Assembly (NCBI GenBank): GCA_023091665.1
Contig: JALJCQ010000001.1
Location: 2,976,001 to 3,040,000 of the forward strand
Reading direction: 5' to 3'
Length of the DNA stretch: 64,000 nt
From: Pythium myriotylum
Lineage: Eukaryota; Oomycota; Peronosporomycetes; Pythiales; Pythiaceae
In this document: positions 58,701 to 64,000 of the stretch, piece after piece
Numbering within the stretch: the first letter of the stretch is position 1
How the letters are laid out: each line of letters begins with the position of its first letter
Made by a program: the position numbers and the translations under genes
The notes under the pieces: model-generated
Database searches by the model: none
What the model was told of the DNA's origin: nothing
What the model saw: only the letters and a program-made list of their open reading frames with translations

Positions 58701-60539
58701 ATCGTACTCGCTCAGCTCTCGCTCTTTGACTGTGTGGGAAACAAGTATGAATTAATGCACAGTGAGTACAGTTGTTCGATATATCGACGAACCGTTTGCG
58801 AATGGCTGGTAAGCGTGACGGCCATCTTGCGATTGCTTTCTGGGGAGAACGTTCAGCGGAGCTCGAGTAAACACACATCGGCGCCAGGACGTGTTGTGTG
58901 GGAGTGGGATTTGGTTGACCTTATCGTTCGCAGCGTATTGTTTTGTTGCATCCAGAGCCGTATCCACTGTCGTCATCACATTCGGCGTCGTAGGAGAAAA
59001 CCCGTTCCGTAGTGCCGGTGGGATGAACTGAGATGTGCCGTGCTGAGTCTTTTTACGAACCAATGTGGTAGGCTCTCGAGATGCAGCACTGGATAAGGAA
59101 GAAGCGATAGATGCTGCAGAGTCATGGCGTTTGAGACGATGTCCGTTATGATTGTCGACGGCTTTACGAGACGCGTTGGCTGGGCGTGATATCGTCGAGG
59201 GATGAGATGCACCAGCAGGTTGCTCTCTTCGTTTTTGAAGCTGCTTGAAGTACGCGAGCTCTCGCTCCTGTGCCTGCATCTCCTCCACCGAGAGAAATTC
59301 TGGGAGCGCAGCAACTGAACGGCTAGGCCGGGCGTGCGGTAGTTGCAATGTTTTTTGGGGGAGAGATTGTGGTGGAGCGGATGAGGTTGGTGGTTGTGGT
59401 GGACGGGCTGGAGGCAAGATCTTCTTGGGCTTGGGTGGCGCTGGTTTCGCCAATGGGTCGGTCCTGGGTTTAGGAGGCTTGGACTTCGAAGGGGCAGGAG
59501 TTGGTTGCGACTTTTTTTTCTTCTTCATGTCAACCTTTTTTTGCCGGCGTCTTGGCGGTGGATGATCTGAATTTGACTCTGAATCAGAGTCGTCAGAGCT
59601 TCTCGACGAGTCTTCATCAGAAATCTCGATCTCGTCCACAAGCCTCTTAGGTGGCGTCCTCCGCTTGACCCCCACATCATCTTCGCTTTCGACTTCATCC
59701 TCATCTTCCTCCTCCTCCTCCTCCTCCTCCTCTTCCTCCTCCTCTTCTTCCTCTTCCTCCTCCTCACTCTCGCTGCTTTCGTCTTCTTCCTCCTCGTCCC
59801 GCCGCCGTTTCTTCGACGGCCGAATATCCAGCCTCTTGGGTGGAGCCGACTTCCGCGCAACGAGGGGCTTTGCCTTCTCCTTTTGCTTTCGTTTGAGCTC
59901 TATATCCTTCTCGCGCGGCCGCTTGTTCGCTCTCACCGATTCGTCGCGTCGATGGGTCTTCGCCCCACTCTTCTCCACGACTTGCTTGCGTGTCTGTTGG
60001 CTCAGACTCGCCTTCTGCTTGCGCGCTTTGGCCATCACGCGCACTAACCGTGCATGCGAAAACTCCATACCGTCTCCGTCCTCGTCCTCGTCACTATCGC
60101 TCGCATAGCGTCTAGACGCCGTCGCCTTCTTGGACTGTCCGCGGCTGTCACCAGGCGTGCGCTTGGGCTGACTCGACGGGCGCGGCCGCTTGCGTGCAAA
60201 CGCCCGAGCGCCGTCGCCGAAAGACGCGTCGCCGTCTTCGTACTCGTCGTCCTCGTCCTCGTCGCTCTCGCTGTCGTCATCATCGGCGAGCAAGTATTGC
60301 TCCTCCCGACTCAGCACGTAGTCGCCAAAGACCGCGGAGCCCTTCTTCTTGGGCTGCGCCTTCGGAAGAGCCTTCGAGACACGCAGCTCCGGCTCGCTCT
60401 CGCTCTCGTCGTCGCTGCTGTCGCTGAGAACGATGATCTCCGGCTCCGCTAAGACCACAGAAACACGACGCGATTGTGAGGCCCCCAGGCTACGCCAGAG
60501 AGCGAGAAAGGCGCCATTCGAGAGCTACGTACGTGCCAT
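55757..60539 (-). CDS. E(z)/EZH-type histone H3K27 methyltransferase with long acidic N-terminal extension
   Basis: My model has four exons (60539-60533, 60448-58793, 58729-58623, 58567-55757) and 1526 residues; phases agree at all junctions. The last exon holds the PRC2 part: a helical N-terminal region, a Cys-rich CXC domain (CDHDGTCLDANCDC through CRTKACSC) and a C-terminal SET domain (HGWGAYALEPIRKDEFVYEYTG, DEAERRGNIYD, RKGNKIKFANH, GEELFFDYGY). The NHSxxPNC motif of EZH2 is changed to NHRERERANL. Exon 2 encodes about 550 residues: IIVLSDSSDDE (a SUMO-interacting-like motif), Lys-rich and Glu-run segments and Pro-rich repeats. The exon 2/3 intron (63 bp, donor GTTCGT) joins it to the E(z) part. 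Alternatively exon 2 is a separate gene ending at 58752 and E(z) starts near 58825. Confidence 0.65.
59697..59775 (-). repeat. Acidic codon tract (GAG/GAA run)
   Basis: Within exon 2 of the preceding gene, TCC/TCT triplets on the plus strand encode an almost pure run of about 25 Glu/Asp on the minus strand. It is a triplet microsatellite within coding sequence and may vary in length. Confidence 0.75.
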
Positions 60540-60856
60540 GGCCGATGAGCCGTCTCGCGGTCGAGGATTCGCCGTGGACGCGCCGCAAAGAGCCCCGGAA
60601 GTCGCGCTCGTGCCCGCGCGATCCGGCCTATGCTTGGTCACCAGTTGATGCCACCGTTTGAACCGAAGAGGCAAGAGCCTTTCACGCAACTTGTCCGCAA
60701 CATCCCACGCTAAACCTACTCAATCTAGGTTTAAAGTGGGAAGTAGGTTAAACTGCATTGCACCTCAATTTCGACTCGAAATTCGCGATGAAAAACCTAT
60801 TTCAGAGTAGGTTTTTCAGCCCACACAGGATTGAGCTCGTCACGAGATCGAGCACC
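60540..60856. promoter_or_regulatory. Divergent promoter with AACCTA inverted repeats
   Basis: A 317-bp gap between the E(z) gene (-) and the BED-finger gene (+). It holds two perfect inverted repeats of the same core: TAAACCTA-(7 nt)-TAGGTTTA at 60711-60733 and AAAAACCTA-(8 nt)-TAGGTTTTT at 60791-60816. A single AGTAGGTTAAAC copy lies between them (about 60742-60753). Symmetry and repetition suggest binding sites for a dimeric protein. Confidence 0.55.
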
Positions 60857-62824
60857 ATGGCCGAGAGCGAGCCGTCGGCGATCGTGCTGCGCATCCCCGA
60901 CGCCAAGCGGCGCGGCCGCAAGCCCGCGCAGTTCTGGGTCTCGTTCACGACGCAGGAGGAGCCGTACAAGCAGCGCTCGGCGGCGTGTCGCCACTGCCTC
61001 GCGACCGTCAATTATCACAAGAAATGGGAACAGGCCAAGAGCCACCTCATGAAGTGCGCGCCGTTCCTGCGGCAGATGCAGGCGCTCGACGTCTACGAGC
61101 GCCCCGAATGGTTCTCGGTCGAGCTCGAGAAGCGGCGGCGGTCGACGGCGCGGCTGCTGCCCATCGACTTGCTGCGAGGCGAAGGCGAGATCGGACTCAC
61201 GTTGCCCACGAGGACGACGACGACGGGAAAAGCCTCGGGGCGACCAAAGAAACGCGATTCGCTAGGCGCTGGGAGTGTTATTGCAGCCTCTGAGATGCTG
61301 TTGCTCCAGGCGCTTCGAACCCATGCGCGTATCGATGCAGATCTGTTCAACCACTTGCTCACTCGCGAGGGTGGGACTAGCCCGGGGGCCGTGGACTACC
61401 TCTATACTCACGTGCGCCGAGCTGTGCACACAATCCTTCCAGGTCCACTGACACTGTCGGTCAAGTGGAGCAAGGAAGGTCGTACAGTAGAGTACAACGT
61501 CGCAAATCATAAGACGTCCTTCTTCGTTGAGCAAGCCAGCGTACCAGAGCCGAAAGTAGACGAAAACGAGGCTATTTCTCCGCTTGAATGGCTGGCTGAC
61601 GATATTTCTCGAGTGGTGACAACACTGGGACTGTCGGTCCAATATTGCGTGCCCGACATTTCGTCCGAATTTGCAGTTTCAGCTCTGCCACCCATCAGCA
61701 TCACGCTCAACAACGAGACGAGAACGATTCCGTGGCGGCCTTCTCCTAGTCGAGCTTTGGTCAAGCTGATCAACAATCTACTGACGCAGAGCACTGAAGA
61801 AGCGGAACATCCTCTGGAAGGACTCGTGGAGACTGCAATGTTATGCCAAGATATTCTGCGAATACTTGATGTGCCGTTGAATCCGATAAACAATTCATGG
61901 CAGCAGTTGGAACAGTCGAGACACATCATTGGCGGCTTGCGAAGTATATCCTTGGCCGAGGCCTTTGTGACAATAGTTCAAGCCGATAAGGTTCTCGGAG
62001 GAGTGTTCCCCGAGCTTGTCGAACAGTCCACACTAAGTGACTCCACGAAGGATGCCCTCCTTGGTCATGTCGCCGATCCAGCCTTCTCAACCCGACTGAA
62101 AAGATGTCGTGCTGTTCTCCACCCGTTAGCTGAGGCTCTGGAGGTACTGGCACGAAGCGTTGTCGCAGTCTCTGATGTCGTTCTCGCTTTTCTCACCATA
62201 CGAAGCAAGTACAATGGTGATACAACTTTGTCGCAAGACCACAAGCTCTTCCTCGTCTCTCTGCTGGCAAGGCACGGTGATATGTACGTCTGTGGTGAAT
62301 ACGCTCTCATGCACTTACTTGATCCCGCCTACGTGGGCGAGCTGCTGGACGAAGAGGCCAAAGTCAAGGCCGAGCACGAATTACTATCGACAATCCGCAC
62401 CGTGCCTACCGACACCCTAATTCAAACAGAGGAAGAGATCAAACAGGCTTTGTTCGTGGAGTACACGCAATTCCAACTTGCGGCCGTGCAGGTACGGACG
62501 ACGCAAGACGGATTCGTCTACCGGATGCTGAAAGAACGGAAGAAGACGGTGCTCGAGTACTGGCTCACGAACGGCCGCAGATGGCCACTGCTACACGCTA
62601 TCGCCTTGGGAATCGAGCAGCCCCCTGGCGATGCCCGACCACCAGAGCCAGCTGAAGCACCCACATTTTTGCCAGAAATGGGAGAAGTCTCGAAGTTTGA
62701 GTACCTTCGTCGCAACGTCCCACTGCTTAGCGCTGCCGAATTGCTTCAGGAGTCTTCGCTCCTGGCTGAAACGCTGAACATGTTCGGTGAAGGGATCCCT
62801 CCAAGCGCTGGCGTTGATCTCTGA
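60857..62824 (+). CDS. BED-finger, transposase-like (possibly domesticated) protein
   Basis: From the ATG at 60857 this is a 655-residue single-exon protein. Residues about 18-66 form a BED-type zinc finger: FWVSF aromatic start, CRHCLATVNYHKKWEQAKSHLMKC with the CxxC and final His/Cys. An RPKKR-type basic patch follows. The remainder is mostly helical with no intact catalytic motif that I can see. BED fingers are found in hAT transposases and in host genes derived from them, and in chromatin boundary factors. No terminal inverted repeats or target-site duplication flank it, so it is not an active transposon. A DNA-binding regulator is the best guess. Confidence 0.68.
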   Translation: MAESEPSAIVLRIPDAKRRGRKPAQFWVSFTTQEEPYKQRSAACRHCLATVNYHKKWEQAKSHLMKCAPFLRQMQALDVYERPEWFSVELEKRRRSTARLLPIDLLRGEGEIGLTLPTRTTTTGKASGRPKKRDSLGAGSVIAASEMLLLQALRTHARIDADLFNHLLTREGGTSPGAVDYLYTHVRRAVHTILPGPLTLSVKWSKEGRTVEYNVANHKTSFFVEQASVPEPKVDENEAISPLEWLADDISRVVTTLGLSVQYCVPDISSEFAVSALPPISITLNNETRTIPWRPSPSRALVKLINNLLTQSTEEAEHPLEGLVETAMLCQDILRILDVPLNPINNSWQQLEQSRHIIGGLRSISLAEAFVTIVQADKVLGGVFPELVEQSTLSDSTKDALLGHVADPAFSTRLKRCRAVLHPLAEALEVLARSVVAVSDVVLAFLTIRSKYNGDTTLSQDHKLFLVSLLARHGDMYVCGEYALMHLLDPAYVGELLDEEAKVKAEHELLSTIRTVPTDTLIQTEEEIKQALFVEYTQFQLAAVQVRTTQDGFVYRMLKERKKTVLEYWLTNGRRWPLLHAIALGIEQPPGDARPPEPAEAPTFLPEMGEVSKFEYLRRNVPLLSAAELLQESSLLAETLNMFGEGIPPSAGVDL

Positions 62825-62932
62825 AGTGCCACATCCCATGGCATGTGACGAGGCATATTCGAGATACCCTCTCTAAAGTGACTACAGTAATGACATCCAT
62901 TTTCTGTGGTGAGTCCTCGAACATCCATCAGA

Positions 62933-63668
62933 ATGCTCACGATGAGCTTGACTTCGACGCGTCTCTACGGAAGCCGCAAAGCTCTCCACGCGCGACGAAG
63001 CAGCGCATATTGGAGCGCATTATCCTGGCTACACAGTGGTGCTCGCCGCTCGCCCCAAAGCATCGTGGTTCGCTCGCAAGAAGAGATGGAAGCTCTCGGC
63101 GCTCGTGTCGCCGATGGGAGACGAAGCGGCGATGTCATCTTCCTCCGCGGGTACGGACTCATATATTGATACTGTCGGCTCTCAACACTTATTTGATGTG
63201 GTTTCATGGCGAAGGGATCTGGGCTGCGGCAAAACCTGCTTCGCGCGGGGCTTTATCCGTGCCATGACAGGACTACCCACGCTGCATGTGACCTCACCTA
63301 CCTACCTCCTCGTCAACACCTACGACGAGGCGGCTCCAAGCAACACTGAGAGGTACTGTGTGATCGCTCTGTGGGATTTTTTTAGTGGCAGCTGACCGGG
63401 CTGTTGGTGGATCAGTCCGATTATTCACCACGTCGATCTGTATCGCCTGGAGAGCGTAAGCGACGTCGACGCCGCCGCGCTCGGTCTCAAAGACGCCTTC
63501 GACAAGGGCATTTCGCTCGTAGAATGGCCCCAACGGCTGACACAGGAGGGTACTCCATCGGAACGTCTCGAAGTCCACATTTCGTACAGCGAGGAAGACG
63601 CCGGTGTTCGTCGCGTCGACTTCGAGACTTTCGGGGACAGATGGCGAGCCTTTCACGTTGACATGTAA
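62933..63668 (+). CDS. tsaE: TsaE-like tRNA t6A biosynthesis ATPase, with mitochondrial presequence
   Basis: Three exons (62933-63150, 63215-63352, 63416-63668) give 202 residues; phases agree. The N-terminus MLTMSLTSTRLYGSRKALHA is Arg/Ser-rich without acids, as in mitochondrial presequences. The TsaE core is EEMEALGARVADGRRSGDVIF, the P-loop GDLGCGKT split by intron 1, HVTSPTYLLVNTYDE (switch-like Thr/Tyr), HHVDLYRLESVSD and ISLVEWPQRL. In bacteria TsaE is the ATPase of the TsaBDE complex that makes N6-threonylcarbamoyladenosine at A37 of ANN-reading tRNAs. A protein of bacterial type in a mitochondrion is expected from its ancestry, though most mitochondria manage with OSGEPL1 alone. No gene of a partner is in the window. 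Confidence 0.82.
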
Positions 63669-63757
63669 TCTAGATCTGATCGTTCGCAGCTGATGATGCA
63701 ATTTCAAGAATCTAGTTGGGTTGTTCAAGAATGACTATACTGTAGCATCAGAAGGGC

Positions 63758-64000
63758 TTACACACTTGTGGTCGCGGGCCGGGGGGTCGTAATTGAGAGA
63801 TGAGACAATGACCGCAGCAGCCGCTGGATCTCGTCGCTGCTAGCTTTCTCACCGACGTTCTCAGGTTTGGTGACCTCCATTGCAACGAAGTGGTCTAACT
63901 GTCGCCGCGTTACTCCTGACCGTGTGGAGGCTGTCGAGAACATTGATGACGTCGTCTTGTAAGAGCGCTCGCTTATACAGCCGTCGCTGGCGTCGTCATC
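63758..64000 (-). CDS. C-terminal end of an unrecognised protein (runs off right edge)
   Basis: The minus-strand frame is open from the right edge to a TAA at 63758-63760, about 80 residues. It begins DDDASDGCISERSYKTTSS and includes VTRRQLDHFVAMEVTKPEN and SDEIQRLLRSLSHLSITTPRPATTSV at the end. I see no domain. Codon bias fits coding DNA, and the Ser/Thr-rich end suggests a disordered tail. The true start lies outside the window. Confidence 0.5.
   Translation of the reverse strand, partial: DDDASDGCISERSYKTTSSMFSTASTRSGVTRRQLDHFVAMEVTKPENVGEKASSDEIQRLLRSLSHLSITTPRPATTSV

Noticed and set aside
58642..58878. Short minus-strand frame as a possible first exon of E(z)
   Set aside because: It ends in a stop inside the region where another frame (KERELSEYDRAGYIAS) continues into E(z) with correct splicing phase.
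60857..62824. Active hAT transposon
   Set aside because: No terminal inverted repeats or target duplication flank the gene and no catalytic triad was recognised; only the BED finger supports the link.

Overview
The window is nuclear DNA of a eukaryotic microbe, most likely an oomycete (Phytophthora/Pythium-type stramenopile). Three things point there: gene-dense layout with short GT-AG introns of about 60-85 bp, strong G/C preference at third codon positions, and gene content made of eukaryotic families (kinesin, RPN10, eIF3e, SSU72, E(z), AGC kinases) mixed with lineage-type fusions (PH-START-START, PH-coiled-coil-WW). I see no rRNA, tRNA, CRISPR, bacterial operon or intact transposon. The species call is inference.

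Layout. 1-1114: 5' part of a kinesin motor gene (-). 1336-4175: divergent pair of a calmodulin-lysine methyltransferase (-) and proteasome subunit RPN10 (+). 4762-9059: an unusual AGC kinase (+), a MINDY deubiquitinase (-) and a small two-helix membrane protein (+). 9147-17701: an NPC1/Patched-like transporter (-), a START protein (+) and a PH-START-START-membrane-acyltransferase fusion (+), a plausible lipid or sterol handling neighbourhood. 17900-20604: an inositol/sugar transporter and a DUF2062-like membrane protein (both -). 20871-25882: three paralogous cation diffusion facilitators. 25971-28812: divergent pair of a DNAJC9-like co-chaperone (-) and a peroxisomal SDR-SCP2 fusion (+). 28813-30439: the longest gene-poor stretch. 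30440-33682: a helix-turn-helix/uracil phosphoribosyltransferase-like fusion and eIF3e. 34081-37526: two convergent paralogous type II membrane glycosyltransferase-like proteins. 37777-41897: a tiny membrane protein, a NADAR hydrolase, an MLF-family protein and a NET-PHD-ePHD reader. 42510-48135: a canonical AGC kinase, a SET/SMYD-like protein, SSU72 and a BAR-domain protein. 48515-55627: two tandem PH-coiled-coil-WW paralogues and an unrecognised acidic protein. 55757-62824: an E(z)-type histone methyltransferase with a very long acidic N-terminus, divergent from a BED-finger, transposase-like protein whose upstream DNA carries inverted repeats. 62933-63668: a TsaE-like tRNA t6A enzyme with a presequence-like start. 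63758-64000: 3' end of a further gene (-).

Genes for core functions (proteasome, translation, transcription, tRNA modification) are interspersed with expanded families produced by local duplication: CDF x3, START domains, the glycosyltransferase pair and the PH-WW pair. Many neighbours are divergent and share short promoters with small palindromes (TTTACGGTAAA, TTACGAAC/GTTCGTAA, ACCGGTA/TACCGGT, TAAACCTA/TAGGTTTA) or a TACCCCGT box. Spliced gene models were built by eye from reading phase and homology. Coordinates of single-exon genes are firmer than those of multi-exon genes.
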